DNA from: an uncultured Eubacterium sp.
Lineage (GTDB): Bacteria > Bacillota > Clostridia > Lachnospirales > Lachnospiraceae
Assembly: GCA_934316925.1 (NCBI GenBank)
Contig: CAKREC010000025.1
Coordinates: forward strand, 1-30,807
Length of the DNA: 30,807 nt
Direction of reading: 5' to 3'
The notes beneath the pieces are model-generated. The model saw only the letters and a program-made list of their open reading frames with translations, searched no databases and was not told the origin of the DNA. This document shows, in pieces, positions 1 through 9,144 of the stretch (its first letter is position 1; each line of letters starts with the position of its first letter). The position numbers and the translations under genes were made by a program.

Positions 1-253
1 ATATATGCTGGAATTAGAGGAAAATGCAAAGAAATGATAACGTGTTCCAGGTCGGGACGATGAAATCTGGCAATCCTAATATTGCAAATGTCTTTTACTT
101 AGCTGGATTTATAGAAAGCTGGGGAAGAGGTATTGAAAAAAATTGAAAGTAAGCCGAAAGACAGTATCTGGCAGGATTAAGGCTTTAAAAGATAAAGGCA
201 TTATTGAATGTATAGGATCGGACACAAAAGGTTATTGGAAAATTAAGGATTAA
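1..253 (+). pseudogene. Remnant of an AlbA_2 / RecG-C-like ATP-binding transcriptional regulator
   Basis: Two pieces of one protein family lie in different frames. Bases 72-146 encode NPNIANVFYLAGFIESWGRG followed by IEKN and a stop, which matches the C-terminal ATPase-like part of AlbA_2-type regulators. Bases 149-253 encode VSRKTVSGRIKALKDKGIIE and a tail ending GYWKIKD, the winged-helix end of the same family. In intact members several dozen residues separate these blocks, so the copy carries an internal deletion and a frame change. The 5' part lies outside the window or is decayed: in-frame stops appear before base 60. The family is a common accessory gene of Firmicutes. Assignment rests on the two motifs; the gene is clearly not functional as read. 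Confidence 0.7.
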
Positions 254-472
254 CTTATAGGTAAACCGCCCTTTCATGAAGATGCTCATCTTGTTAGTAT
301 GTCAGACGGCAGATGGAGCGAAAGCACCGCAATACTGGAAGGGCTGGCAATGTATTTTGACCGTGTGTGGTGGGGAATTCATAATATGCACTGGGTTCAA
401 TATTACATAAAATCGAATCAGTTTATATCACCGGATAAATTAATTAGGGACAATGAATATTTCTTTATTTAA
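254..472 (+). pseudogene. Unrecognised ORF remnant
   Basis: An open stretch follows the stop of the preceding remnant in the same frame and encodes about 72 residues, including RWSESTAILEGLAMYFDRVW and HNMHWVQYYIKSNQF, ending at a TAA at 470-472. The composition (many Trp, Tyr and hydrophobic residues) looks protein-like. The only in-frame ATG (299) would give 57 residues and has no Shine-Dalgarno sequence in front. I do not recognise the family. It is probably the tail of a lost gene rather than an expressed protein. The following bases 473-554 hold no supported gene. Confidence 0.35.
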
Positions 473-554
473 CTGTGATGAAATATTGGAGCAAAGGATG
501 TGCAAATTATCAATGAAGAACGCTAAAAAGATTACAAATTAAAGGAAATGTATC

Positions 555-1196
555 ATGACTATATATAAATACGGCTCCCAGAATGCAGATATCGTTCTTG
601 TCCAACTAGTCGGTGACCATGATCTTGCAGAAGTGGAAGACGAGGTTTTGGAGATTCGGAAGAGAACATCCATAGAGTTTCAAATGATCGCGGTAAAGGT
701 GGACAGCTGGAATCGGGATCTGCCGCCATGGAAAGCGCCTGCTGTATTTGGAAATGAGGATTTTGGGGATGGAGCAGAAGAAACGCTGCGCCAGATATTG
801 GCGCTGTGTTCGGATAAGAGTAAAACTTATTATCTGGGTGGCTATTCTCTTGCTGGACTGTTTGCTTTGTGGGCGTCCTGTCAGACGGACCGGTTTGCTG
901 GGGTGGCGGCAGTGTCGCCGTCGGTGTGGTTTCCCGGCTTTGTCGGATATTTAAAAGAATATGGGGTACAAAGCCCGGTGGTCTATCTCAGTCTTGGAAA
1001 CAAAGAGGAAAAGACAAGAAATGCGGTGATGGCAACCGTTGGAGACGGCATTCGGGAAATATATGAATGGTTGAAAAATAGGAAAATTACTTGTACACTG
1101 GAGTGGAATCCGGGAAACCATTTCCGGGAACCGGGCATAAGAACTGCGAAGGCATTTGCCTGGGTGTTACAGAAGCGAAAAATGGGAATGCTATAA
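555..1196 (+). CDS. Small alpha/beta-hydrolase (putative esterase)
   Basis: A 213-residue protein with the fold hallmarks of an alpha/beta hydrolase: the nucleophile elbow GYSLAG (GxSxG) near residue 97, followed by a helix containing ALWASC, and a C-terminal GNHFREPG segment that supplies a plausible catalytic His near residue 190. There is no signal peptide or membrane segment, so it is probably cytoplasmic. The substrate cannot be inferred. The ATG at 555 is preceded by AAAGGAAATG at workable spacing. The next gene starts 28 bases downstream with no terminator between, so the two may be co-transcribed. It lies immediately right of a decayed region. Confidence 0.75.
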   Translation: MTIYKYGSQNADIVLVQLVGDHDLAEVEDEVLEIRKRTSIEFQMIAVKVDSWNRDLPPWKAPAVFGNEDFGDGAEETLRQILALCSDKSKTYYLGGYSLAGLFALWASCQTDRFAGVAAVSPSVWFPGFVGYLKEYGVQSPVVYLSLGNKEEKTRNAVMATVGDGIREIYEWLKNRKITCTLEWNPGNHFREPGIRTAKAFAWVLQKRKMGML

Positions 1197-1224
1197 ATAA
1201 AACCAAAACAGGGGGTAGTATAGA

Positions 1225-2412
1225 ATGTCGACCAGAAACAATTTACCGGAGGATCATGTAAGTCGTTTAAAAGAGTATCTGCAGCGGCTGGGTAATGGCG
1301 AAGATCTGGAACGTGTGCGCGCAGATTTTGTAAAAGAATATCGTGATGTGGATGCGGCAGAGATCATGCAGGCAGAACAAGAATTACTCAGGGAAGGAAC
1401 GCCGCTGGAAGAAGTCCAAAAACTATGCGATGTTCATGCGGCTTTATTTCATGGTATGACGATTGTCGAAAAGATCCAAAGTAAACTGCCAAAGCAGGAT
1501 TATACAGATAAGTCAGCACGGGCGCTGGAATTGGAACAGATCGTAGGTCATCCACTGTATTGTTTTACTAAAGAAAATGAAGCACTGGAAAAACTGCTTG
1601 CACAGTACCGGAAAACAAAAGAGGAAGATCTGTTAACCTTGATCCACGAATTTGCAATTCACTATGCAAAAAAAGGAGATCTGTTATATCCGCACCTGAA
1701 AGTGAGATATGGCATATCCGGTCCATCGGATGTGATGTGGACTGTGGACGATGAGATCCGTGATGAGTTCCGTGCGCTGATGGATCAGAAAGATCATGAC
1801 GATGACTGGCATCTGCGAATGGAATCCGTTCTTGGACGAGTAGAAGAAATGATTTACAAGGAGCAGAATATTTTATTCCCCAATTGTGCAGTGAATTTTA
1901 CAGAAACGGATTGGTATGGCATTTATCAGGATGCCAAGGACTATGCCGACTGCTTTGGCGTTGGACAGGAAACGTGGGAAGAGGCAGAGCAGTGGAGTGG
2001 TTCCGATCCGACAGACAATAAAGCGGAGGGGGAGATTGTCCTTCCGGGCGGACATTTGACGATCCGGCAGCTCCGTGCCATGTTGAATACAATTCCTCTT
2101 GAGATCAGTTTTGTAGACGAACAGAATATCAACCGGTTTTTCAATGAAGGGCCAAAAGTGTTCAAGCGTCCCGGTATGGCACTTGACCGAGAGGTATTTT
2201 CGTGCCATCCACCGAAGATTGAGGAAATGGTGCGGTCGATCATTGAAAATTTTCGTGCTGGCAAACGTGACCGGGTACCTGTCTGGATGGATAAGGGTGG
2301 TCGTACGATGCTGGTCACATATATGGCGGTACGGGATGAAGATGGGGGATATCTTGGCACCATGGAACTTGTGCAGGACATGGAGTTTGCAAAAGAATAT
2401 TTTCGTAAATAA
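1225..2412 (+). CDS. DUF438 / hemerythrin / PAS domain protein
   Basis: A 395-residue soluble protein with three modules. Residues ~10-75 match DUF438 (LKEYLQRLGNGEDLERVRAD and the ALFHG end). Residues ~85-225 form a hemerythrin-like HHE bundle with His and acidic residues in GHPLYCF, HEFAIHYAKKGDLLYPHL and the EQNILFP segment, where a di-iron site would sit. Residues ~270-390 are a PAS domain (ISFVDEQN, CHPP, GTMELVQDM). DUF438 proteins of anaerobes are thought to sense or bind oxygen or nitric oxide, but this is family-level inference. It converges on hcp and shares a terminator with it, which fits a nitrosative-stress role. A GGGGGT ribosome site precedes the ATG. Confidence 0.85.
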   Translation: MSTRNNLPEDHVSRLKEYLQRLGNGEDLERVRADFVKEYRDVDAAEIMQAEQELLREGTPLEEVQKLCDVHAALFHGMTIVEKIQSKLPKQDYTDKSARALELEQIVGHPLYCFTKENEALEKLLAQYRKTKEEDLLTLIHEFAIHYAKKGDLLYPHLKVRYGISGPSDVMWTVDDEIRDEFRALMDQKDHDDDWHLRMESVLGRVEEMIYKEQNILFPNCAVNFTETDWYGIYQDAKDYADCFGVGQETWEEAEQWSGSDPTDNKAEGEIVLPGGHLTIRQLRAMLNTIPLEISFVDEQNINRFFNEGPKVFKRPGMALDREVFSCHPPKIEEMVRSIIENFRAGKRDRVPVWMDKGGRTMLVTYMAVRDEDGGYLGTMELVQDMEFAKEYFRK

Positions 2413-2464
2413 AAAACTGCTCTCATTGTGGCGGTACTATCAGCCGGTGAGAGCAGCTTTTTTC
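2411..2464. terminator. Bidirectional intrinsic terminator
   Basis: Perfect 9-bp stem CTGCTCTCA (2417-2425) with TGAGAGCAG (2448-2456). A T-run follows on the plus strand (2458-2464), and the A-run at 2411-2416 is a T-run for the minus strand. It serves the convergent DUF438 gene and hcp. Confidence 0.9.
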
Positions 2465-2468
2465 ATAT

Positions 2469-4061
2469 TTATCCAAGAATTTTTTTTAGATCTTCTTCTG
2501 GAGTACTGATTGGAGAAATGTGATATTCATCCACCAGATATTGCAGCACATTTGGCGATATAAATGCCGGGAGTGTCGGTCCCAGATATATATTTTTGAT
2601 GCCAAGATGCAACAGGGTAAGCAGAATGCACACCGCTTTTTGCTCATACCAGGAGAGGATCATGGACAGCGGAAGTTCGTTGACACCACATTCAAAAGCA
2701 TCGGCGAGAGCCAGCGCCACTTTGATCGCCGAATAGGCATCGTTGCACTGTCCCATATCCATAATGCGTGGAAGTCCATCAATATTCCCTAAGTCAAGGT
2801 CGTTGAAACGGTACTTGCCACAGGCAACCGTCAGGATCACGCTGTCAGACGGTGTTTGCTTGACAAAGTCCGTATAGTAATTTCTTCCCGGTCTGGCACC
2901 GTCGCAGCCACCGACAAGGAAAAAGTGACGGATCTTTCCTTGTTTTACCGCATCGATCACTTTGTCTGCCACACCAAGGACAGTTCCATGTCCAAAACCG
3001 GTTGTTACATAGTGACCGCCATTGATTCCGGTAGCTTCCCGGTCACTTTCATAACCGCCAAGAGAAAGCGCTTTTTCAATGACAGGAGTAAAATCTTTGT
3101 CCTCTCCAATGTGGGTAATACCCGGAAATGACACGACTTCCGTTGTAAATACGCGGTCGGCATAACCTGGTTTTACCGGCATTAGACAGTTGGTTGTAAA
3201 TAAAAAGGCGCCGGGCACCTGATCAAATTCTTTTTGCTGATTCTGCCAGGCTGTTCCGAAATTTCCTTTCAGATGAGGATATTTTTTCAGTTCCGGATAG
3301 GCGTGGGCAGGAAGCATCTCACCGTGAGTATAAATATTGATCCCTTTTCCCTCGGTCTGCTGTAACAGTAACTCCAGATCTTTTAGATCGTGACCGCTCA
3401 CGACGATGAAAGGCCCTTTTTCAATCGTAAGAGAAACCTTAGTAGGAACCGGAGTGCCATAGGCAGAGGTGTTGGCTTCGTCAAGAAGTGCCATACAGGT
3501 AAGGTTGACTTCGCCGGTTTCCATGACGATCGGCAGCAACTGCTCCATACTAAGATCATAGCTGATGCAGGCAAGTGCTTTATAGAAAAATTGGTTTACT
3601 GAGTCGGCAGTATGGCCAAGCATCATAGCATGATACGCATAGGCTGCCATTCCGCGGATGCCAAATAAGATTAGTGATTTCAAAGAACGAATATCCTCAT
3701 CGGCATTCCAGATCCGCGCCATATCATAATTATCCGTATTTCCACAAGGATTGGCACAGACACCACAACCGGGTGCGATCCGTGCTTTTTCCGCATTGAC
3801 GTTGTCAATCATCTGAAGCAATGTCTCGTCATTAAAATTGACGTTGGTTATTGTGGTAAAAAGTCCTTCTATGATGATGCGGTCGGTGTTACTTGTTTTG
3901 GGATTGCTCTCGCAGGTACGGGCAAGGCCGATCAGGGCGCCTGTCAGTTCATCCTGTAATGCAGCTGTATTGGATGATTTGCCGCATACACCCATGCTGC
4001 CGGTACAGCCGCTGCAGCCGGCAGTTTGTTCACACTGAAAACAAAACATTTTATGATCCAT
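2469..4061 (-). CDS. hcp: Hybrid cluster protein (hydroxylamine / NO reductase)
   Basis: A 530-residue Hcp, close to the usual 530-550. The N-terminal cysteines C7-x2-C10-x8-C19-x6-C26 fit the proximal iron-sulphur cluster, with an extra Cys at 16. Downstream are family blocks that line the hybrid Fe-S-O cluster, including GCGVCANPCGN, TNCLMPVKPGY, VGGCDGARPGR and the C-terminal GIKNIYLGPTLPAF. The enzyme reduces NO to N2O or hydroxylamine to ammonia in the cytoplasm and belongs to nitrosative-stress defence. AAAGGAGTTAACGACA precedes the ATG. A TATACT -10-like element lies at 4101-4106 on the minus strand without a good -35, so an activator may be needed. No Hcr-type reductase is adjacent. 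Confidence 0.97.
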   Translation of the reverse strand: MDHKMFCFQCEQTAGCSGCTGSMGVCGKSSNTAALQDELTGALIGLARTCESNPKTSNTDRIIIEGLFTTITNVNFNDETLLQMIDNVNAEKARIAPGCGVCANPCGNTDNYDMARIWNADEDIRSLKSLILFGIRGMAAYAYHAMMLGHTADSVNQFFYKALACISYDLSMEQLLPIVMETGEVNLTCMALLDEANTSAYGTPVPTKVSLTIEKGPFIVVSGHDLKDLELLLQQTEGKGINIYTHGEMLPAHAYPELKKYPHLKGNFGTAWQNQQKEFDQVPGAFLFTTNCLMPVKPGYADRVFTTEVVSFPGITHIGEDKDFTPVIEKALSLGGYESDREATGINGGHYVTTGFGHGTVLGVADKVIDAVKQGKIRHFFLVGGCDGARPGRNYYTDFVKQTPSDSVILTVACGKYRFNDLDLGNIDGLPRIMDMGQCNDAYSAIKVALALADAFECGVNELPLSMILSWYEQKAVCILLTLLHLGIKNIYLGPTLPAFISPNVLQYLVDEYHISPISTPEEDLKKILG

Positions 4062-4203
4062 TGTCGTTAACTCCTTTTTGTTTATTTGTAATGTGAACTT
4101 AGTATAAAAAATGATTTAAAAAAAATATGTGGTTAAAACAACAAAAATTAAAATTCATACAGCCAATGATTGGAAACAAATTGTGCATAAAAGTTTTACA
4201 TTT

Positions 4204-4581
4204 TTACATAAAATCATCGTCGTCATCGGTGGTATCACCAGATACATATTCTCTGGTGTAAACGCGTTTTTTGTCGCGCTGTTCTTCCACAAGTTCAGAG
4301 AGCGCTTCTTTTACAGCCATTACATTTTTGATATTCCGGATTTCAAAATTTCCTAATGTTTTGTCCGATGAATTTACAAGAATGGAACCCAGTCCGAAAA
4401 TACGCTGGATCAACGAGCGTGTAACCGTCAGATCCTGGATCCGGTATAAACGAACCTCATCCTGCTGCTGATTTAAAAATCCGCTGTTCACAAAAAAACG
4501 TTCCTCATTGTAACTGTAGGTCGTGAAAGTAAGTGGAAGTCCACACCAAATGCGTTTGCGTTCTGTCCATAATGTTTTCAA
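4204..4581 (-). CDS. Bacterial PH (bPH_2) domain protein
   Basis: About 125 residues forming one bacterial pleckstrin-homology-like domain: an initial RIWCGLPLTFTTYSYNEERF strand pair, then RLYRIQDLTVTRSLIQRIFG and an FEIRNIKNV segment, ending in an acidic tail of five Asp. No transmembrane helix is present, unlike YdbS/YdbT relatives. I start it at the TTG at 4581 because AAGGGGG sits 8 bases upstream; a TTG at 4608 would leave that ribosome site inside the gene. It lies upstream of hcp on the same strand, about 140 AT-rich bases away, and is divergent from the MFS gene. The function of these domains is not established. Confidence 0.75.
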   Translation of the reverse strand: MKTLWTERKRIWCGLPLTFTTYSYNEERFFVNSGFLNQQQDEVRLYRIQDLTVTRSLIQRIFGLGSILVNSSDKTLGNFEIRNIKNVMAVKEALSELVEEQRDKKRVYTREYVSGDTTDDDDDFM

Positions 4582-4615
4582 TTTCAAATCCCCCTTATAA
4601 TGTTTCAATTATAGA

Positions 4616-4642
4616 TTGACAATAAGATGAAATCATTATACC
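4616..4642 (+). promoter_or_regulatory. Weak candidate promoter for the MFS gene
   Basis: TTGACA at 4616-4621 and TATACC at 4637-4642, spacer 15, shorter than ideal. Its position argues that the coding region starts downstream at 4711, not at the upstream ATG at 4627. Confidence 0.3.
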
Positions 4643-4710
4643 GTATCTCTGTAAGTATTGCAAAAGAATCGGTATTTGAATATAAGTATGAAGGAAAGAT
4701 AGGAGAAACT

Positions 4711-5925
4711 ATGAAAGAATCGTATCAAAAAACAGTGAGAGCGTGCTTTACCGGATATATCGTGCAGGCGATCATCAATAATTTTGTGCCGCTGCTCTTT
4801 TTGACATTTGAAAATACATACAAAATACCGTTGGAGAAGATCACGATGCTGATCACCTTTAATTTTGGTGTGCAGTTATTGGTCGATCTTTTGTCAGCGG
4901 GTTTTGTTGACCGGATTGGCTACCGGGTTTCTGTTGTGATGGCGCACGCTTTTTCGGTGATCGGTCTGATCGGTCTGGCGTTTTTACCGGACCTTCTGCC
5001 GGATGCATTTGCGGGATTATTGCTCAGTGTTATCTTATATGGAATCGGTGGTGGACTGATCGAAGTACTGGTCAGTCCGATCGTGGAGAGCTGCCCGAGC
5101 GAAAATAATAAAGAAAAGGCGATGAGCCTGCTCCACTCGTTTTACTGCTGGGGGCATGTGCTGGTTGTCCTGATTTCTACGATTTATTTTAAAATATTCG
5201 GCATTGAAAATTGGAAAATACTGACATTACTTTGGGCAATGGTTCCACTTATCAATGGAATTCTGTTTTGCAAAGTTCCGATCGCTTCCCTTGTGGAAGA
5301 AGGAGAAGAGGGAATGTCAGTCGGAACGTTGTGCCGGAACCGCCTGTTTTGGATCCTTATGCTTATGATGCTGTGCGCTGGCGCAAGCGAGCAGGGGGTA
5401 AGCCAGTGGGCGTCGACATTCGCTGAAAAGGGGCTGCATATCAGCAAGACGCTGGGAGATCTTGCCGGACCGATGGCATTTGCGTTGATGATGGGCAGCG
5501 CCAGAGCGTTTTACGGAAAATTTGGCGACCGGATCCATCTGGATCATTTTATGCTGGCGAGCGGTATTTTGTGTGTGCTGGCATATTTGGGGATCGCATT
5601 GTTCCCATCATCGGTTTTGGCATTGCTATGTTGTGCTATTTGTGGATTGTCTGTGGGTATTATGTGGCCGGGGACATTTAGTAAGGCGTCTGCCACCCTA
5701 AAAAATGGCGGGACAGCGTTGTTCGCCCTGCTGGCACTGGCGGGAGACGTCGGATGCTCTGGTGGACCTACTTTAGTGGGCTTTGTTTCCGGACAATTTG
5801 CCGATGATCTGAAGAAAGGAATTCTGGCAGGAGTGATCTTTCCGGTGTTGCTGATTATCGGTATCGTATTACTAAAAAATGCACATCACAAAAATAATCC
5901 GTTTTTAAGAAGAAATTTTCAATAG
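4711..5925 (+). CDS. Major facilitator superfamily transporter
   Basis: A 404-residue, very hydrophobic protein with about 12 predicted membrane segments in two halves, typical of MFS permeases. Between TM2 and TM3, [16 protein letters not shown] has the expected basic loop shape (D-R-x-G-R/Y). The C-terminal half contains [14 protein letters not shown] and [16 protein letters not shown], resembling sugar/fucose-permease-like MFS members. The substrate is unknown. The start is placed at 4711 because AGGAGAAACT directly precedes that ATG and the protein from there begins like related permeases. The region 4627-4710 is open but has no ribosome site. It ends 4 bases before the extended -10 of upp. 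Confidence 0.85.
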   Translation: MKESYQKTVRACFTGYIVQAIINNFVPLLFLTFENTYKIPLEKITMLITFNFGVQLLVDLLSAGFVDRIGYRVSVVMAHAFSVIGLIGLAFLPDLLPDAFAGLLLSVILYGIGGGLIEVLVSPIVESCPSENNKEKAMSLLHSFYCWGHVLVVLISTIYFKIFGIENWKILTLLWAMVPLINGILFCKVPIASLVEEGEEGMSVGTLCRNRLFWILMLMMLCAGASEQGVSQWASTFAEKGLHISKTLGDLAGPMAFALMMGSARAFYGKFGDRIHLDHFMLASGILCVLAYLGIALFPSSVLALLCCAICGLSVGIMWPGTFSKASATLKNGGTALFALLALAGDVGCSGGPTLVGFVSGQFADDLKKGILAGVIFPVLLIIGIVLLKNAHHKNNPFLRRNFQ

Positions 5926-5929
5926 GATA

Positions 5930-5938
5930 TGGTACAAT
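5930..5938 (+). promoter_or_regulatory. Extended -10 promoter of upp
   Basis: TGGTACAAT (TGn plus TACAAT) with no convincing -35. Transcription would begin near 5945, so the upstream ATG at 5939 would lie at or before the transcript start. This favours translation from 5978. Confidence 0.5.
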
Positions 5939-5977
5939 ATGTGTAAAAATATTTACAGAAATGGGGAATTACTTACT

Positions 5978-6616
5978 ATGGAAAATTATGAAAATGTACA
6001 TGTTATGAATCATCCGTTGATCCGTCACAAGATTTCACGGCTGCGTGACGAGACAACAGGAACGAATGAGTTTCGCTCACTTGTGGAAGAAATTGCAATG
6101 CTGATGGGATACGAGGCGTTGAGCGACCTTCCGACAAAGGACATTGAGGTAAAAACTCCGATCGAGACCTGTCAGACGCCGGTACTCGCCGGACGCAAAC
6201 TGGCAGTTGTTCCGATCCTGCGTGCCGGACTTGGTATGGTCAGTGGTATCACGGCGCTGGTGCCTACTGCGAAGATTGGACATATCGGCTTGTATCGTGA
6301 TGAGGTTACCCATGAGCCTCATGAATATTATTGCAAACTGCCGGATCCGATCTCTGAGCGTTTGATCGTGGTTACCGATCCGATGCTGGCGACAGGCGGC
6401 TCGGCAGTAGAAGCGGTTGATTTTATTAAGCAGCATGGTGGAAAAAATATCAAGTTTTTGTGCATTATTGCTGCACCGGAAGGCGTGGAGCGCTTCCATA
6501 AGGCACATCCGGATGTTCCTCTTTATATTGGCTGTCTGGATCGTGAACTGAATGCAGATGCTTATATCTGTCCGGGACTTGGCGATGCGGGGGATCGTAT
6601 TTTCGGAACAAAATAA
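5978..6616 (+). CDS. upp: Uracil phosphoribosyltransferase
   Basis: A 212-residue enzyme that converts uracil and PRPP into UMP in pyrimidine salvage. Diagnostic blocks are present: [13 protein letters not shown], the PRPP-binding [19 protein letters not shown], and the uracil-binding C-terminus [17 protein letters not shown]. Length matches the family (about 209). An in-frame ATG at 5939 would add 13 residues but coincides with the predicted transcript start; the ATG at 5978 has GGGGAA about 9 bases upstream. The next gene begins 36 bases later with no terminator, so salvage and the following symporter are probably co-transcribed. Confidence 0.97.
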   Translation: MENYENVHVMNHPLIRHKISRLRDETTGTNEFRSLVEEIAMLMGYEALSDLPTKDIEVKTPIETCQTPVLAGRKLAVVPILRAGLGMVSGITALVPTAKIGHIGLYRDEVTHEPHEYYCKLPDPISERLIVVTDPMLATGGSAVEAVDFIKQHGGKNIKFLCIIAAPEGVERFHKAHPDVPLYIGCLDRELNADAYICPGLGDAGDRIFGTK

Positions 6617-6652
6617 TCAAAGAAAGTTGAGATGGAGAGGGATTTATTTATC

Positions 6653-8008
6653 ATGAAAAGAGAATCATTTAAATCCAGACTGGGATTTTTGCTTGTCAGT
6701 GCGGGGTGCGCGATCGGGATCGGAAATGTCTGGCGGTTTCCGTATGTCGTTGGACAGAATGGTGGCGGATTTTTTGTGTTGTTTTACATTTTGTTTTTGA
6801 TCGCCATGGGGCTTCCGGTTTTGACGATGGAGCTTGCCGTCGGGCGTGCCAGCAGAAAAAGTGCGGTGCTTGGTTACAAAGCGCTGGAGAAAAAAGGCAG
6901 CAAGTGGCATATTCATGGCTGGGTAGCGATACTGGGCTGTTATATGCTGATGATGTACTATACAACAGTGTCCGGGTGGATGGTCACCTATTTTGTTAAG
7001 TTTTTAAAAGGCGAATTTGTCAGTGGCATGAATGTAGACCAGACAGCAAAAATTTATTCCGATCTGCTTTCCAGACCGGGGCAGATGGCATTCTGGATGA
7101 TCTTGACCGTTGTGCTTGGATTTTTTGTGTGCAGCCGCGGGCTGCAGAATGGGCTTGAAAAGATCAGCAAGTTCATGATGAGTGCACTTTTGATCCTGAT
7201 CGTAGTGCTGGCGGTACATAGTTTTGCCCTTTCGGGAGCAGGGGAAGGCGTGAAATTTTATCTGATCCCGAACGCAAAGACGGTTGCCCAGGTGGGACTT
7301 CGCAATGTAATCACCGCGGCGATGAATCAGGCATTTTTTACGCTGAGTCTTGGTGTCGCGGCGATGGAAATTTTCGGGAGTTATATGGGAAAAGAATTTA
7401 CGCTGGCAGGAGAAGGCGTCCGCATCTGTGCATTGGACACCTTTGTAGCGATCATGTCGGGACTCATCATTTTTCCGGCATGTTTTAGCTATGGCGTTGA
7501 GGCTGGAGCGGGGCCGGGACTTATTTTCATTACCCTGCCGAATGTATTTGTAAACATGGCGGGTGGCCGGATCTGGGGATGCCTGTTCTTTTTGTTTATG
7601 ACATTTGCCAGCTTTTCTACGGTGATCGCCGTTTTTGAAAATATTATGTCGTTCTGTATGGACATGTTTGGCTGTGGACGGGGAACCGCTGCGATCGTCA
7701 ACGGCTTGATTATATTGGTAGCAAGTATTCCGTGTGTGCTTGGTTACAATGTGTGGAGCAGCTTGCATATCATTGGCGGGAGAGATGTACTTGACAGTGA
7801 AGATTTTATTGTCAGTAATCTGCTTTTGCCAATCGGCTCGCTGGTATACCTTTTGTTCTGTGTTACCAAATGGGGCTGGGGCTTTGACAAATATATTGAG
7901 GAAGCCAATACCGGACAGGGACTTAAAATATCAAAAAGACTCAAACCTTATTTTCAGTTTATTCTGCCGCTGCTGATCCTGTTTATTTTGATCCAAGGAC
8001 TGATGTAG
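6653..8008 (+). CDS. Sodium-dependent transporter of the NSS (SNF) family
   Basis: About 451 residues with 11-12 membrane segments. The N-terminal motif GCAIGIGNVWRFPYVVGQNG is the hallmark of neurotransmitter:sodium symporters, and these residues contribute to the sodium and substrate sites in helix 1. TM6 and TM8 regions (AFFTLSLGVAAMEIFGSYMG and FASFSTVIAVFENI) carry the expected unwound and serine-rich sodium-site segments. Bacterial relatives (TnaT, MhsT, LeuT) carry amino acids; the substrate here is unknown. The ATG at 6653 begins the typical MKRESFKSRLGF. An upstream ATG at 6632 adds seven residues and cannot be excluded. Confidence 0.92.
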   Translation: MKRESFKSRLGFLLVSAGCAIGIGNVWRFPYVVGQNGGGFFVLFYILFLIAMGLPVLTMELAVGRASRKSAVLGYKALEKKGSKWHIHGWVAILGCYMLMMYYTTVSGWMVTYFVKFLKGEFVSGMNVDQTAKIYSDLLSRPGQMAFWMILTVVLGFFVCSRGLQNGLEKISKFMMSALLILIVVLAVHSFALSGAGEGVKFYLIPNAKTVAQVGLRNVITAAMNQAFFTLSLGVAAMEIFGSYMGKEFTLAGEGVRICALDTFVAIMSGLIIFPACFSYGVEAGAGPGLIFITLPNVFVNMAGGRIWGCLFFLFMTFASFSTVIAVFENIMSFCMDMFGCGRGTAAIVNGLIILVASIPCVLGYNVWSSLHIIGGRDVLDSEDFIVSNLLLPIGSLVYLLFCVTKWGWGFDKYIEEANTGQGLKISKRLKPYFQFILPLLILFILIQGLM

Positions 8009-8050
8009 CCGCAAGTGTATCGTTTTGCATTTTAAGAAGTATTTGAAAAG

Positions 8051-8084
8051 AATGTTAACCATTTAAAAGAAATTGGTTGACATT
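8051..8084. promoter_or_regulatory. BirA operator (biotin-responsive)
   Basis: Inverted repeat AATGTTAACC (8051-8060), 14-base spacer, GGTTGACATT (8075-8084), with 9 of 10 arm positions complementary. This matches the Firmicute BirA operator pattern (TTAACC, 14-15 bases, GGTTAA). The right arm contains the -35 box of the bioB promoter, so bound BirA would block RNA polymerase. Confidence 0.88.
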
Positions 8085-8105
8085 CTTTTTTTTAGTTATT
8101 ATAAT
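8077..8105 (+). promoter_or_regulatory. Sigma-A promoter of bioB-bioY
   Basis: TTGACA (8077-8082), 17-base spacer, TATAAT (8100-8105): a full consensus promoter. Transcript start expected near 8112. It overlaps the BirA operator. Confidence 0.92.
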
Positions 8106-8158
8106 GGCAGACAAGGCGGAAAAAAAGAGGAAAAATCAATATTGAGGAGAGACACGAT

Positions 8159-9121
8159 ATGAATGCTTTGAAAATTGCAGATGAGATCATCGCTGGCCGG
8201 CGGCTGGGCAGACAGGATGATTTAAGCTTTTTACTGGAAGAAGATCTGGAAACCTTGCAGCAGGGGGCAGACCGGATCCGCAAAGAACTTTGTGGTAATG
8301 AGGTGGATCTTTGTTCCATCATAAATGGCCGGAGTGGAAGATGCAGTGAGGATTGCAAATTTTGCGCGCAGTCGGGACATCATTGCACAGGTGTGGAAGA
8401 GTATGATTTTTTACCGGCAGAAAAAATTGTAGAGGATGCAAAATACCATGAGGCGAAAGGCGTCCACCGCTACTCGATCGTTACAGCGGGACGCAACCTG
8501 GGAAAAGATTTTCAAAAGGCGGTTGACGCTTACCGCCAGATCAAAGAAAATTGCCCGCAGTTGTCACTGTGTGCTTCCCATGGACTTTTGAGCAAAGACC
8601 AATTTGTGGCACTCAAAGAGGCGGGAGTAGAACGGTATCATGAGAATATAGAAACATCTAAGAGAAATTTTCCGAATATATGTACAACGCATACATTCGA
8701 GGATAAAGTAGAAGAAATCCGCATGGCAAAAGAAGCCGGATTGTCGATCTGTTCCGGCGGTATTATTGGTATGGGCGAGACATTTCTGGATCGCATTGAT
8801 ATGGCACTGTGGACGGCAGAATTGGGAGTGACCTCAATCCCGATCAACGTTTTGTCGCCGATTCCGGGAACCCCGTACGAGGATAAGGAACCGATCGCGA
8901 AAGAAGATATCCTGCGCACGGTGGCAATCTTCCGTTATATCAATCCGGAGGCATATGTATTGATGGCAGCAGGGCGCAACCGATTTGACGAGGGCGGAAA
9001 AGAACTCTTCGAATCCGGTGCCAATGCAACGATCACTGGAGATATGCTGACGACCGTGGGCAATACGATTGCAGAAGACATGGAAATGTTCAGGAATATG
9101 GGAAGAACCCTGAAAAAATAA
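8159..9121 (+). CDS. bioB: Biotin synthase (radical SAM)
   Basis: A 320-residue radical-SAM enzyme that inserts sulphur into dethiobiotin to form biotin. The 4Fe-4S motif C62-x3-C66-x2-C69 lies in GRCSEDCKFCAQS, and the family blocks YHENIETSKRNFP, SGGIIGMGET, NVLSPIPGTP and AAGRNRF follow in order. GAGGAG lies 9 bases before the ATG. It is the first gene of a BirA-controlled unit with the biotin importer. No bioA, bioD or bioF is nearby, so this locus alone can complete only the last step of synthesis, perhaps using imported or host-derived dethiobiotin. Confidence 0.96.
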   Translation: MNALKIADEIIAGRRLGRQDDLSFLLEEDLETLQQGADRIRKELCGNEVDLCSIINGRSGRCSEDCKFCAQSGHHCTGVEEYDFLPAEKIVEDAKYHEAKGVHRYSIVTAGRNLGKDFQKAVDAYRQIKENCPQLSLCASHGLLSKDQFVALKEAGVERYHENIETSKRNFPNICTTHTFEDKVEEIRMAKEAGLSICSGGIIGMGETFLDRIDMALWTAELGVTSIPINVLSPIPGTPYEDKEPIAKEDILRTVAIFRYINPEAYVLMAAGRNRFDEGGKELFESGANATITGDMLTTVGNTIAEDMEMFRNMGRTLKK

Positions 9122-9144
9122 AATAACATCATTTGGAGGAAATC

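Noticed and set aside
4086..4203. CRP/FNR-like (HcpR) site upstream of hcp
   Set aside because: Several AT-rich half-sites exist, but no convincing palindrome was found, so no operator is claimed.
4627..4710. N-terminal extension of the MFS transporter
   Set aside because: There is no ribosome site at 4627, candidate promoter boxes overlap it, and AGGAG precedes the ATG at 4711.
5939..5977. N-terminal extension of upp
   Set aside because: The ATG directly follows the extended -10 and would be at or before the transcript start.
7004..7768. 254-codon minus-strand open frame
   Set aside because: It is antisense to the NSS transporter, with Cys/His/Arg-rich low-plausibility composition.
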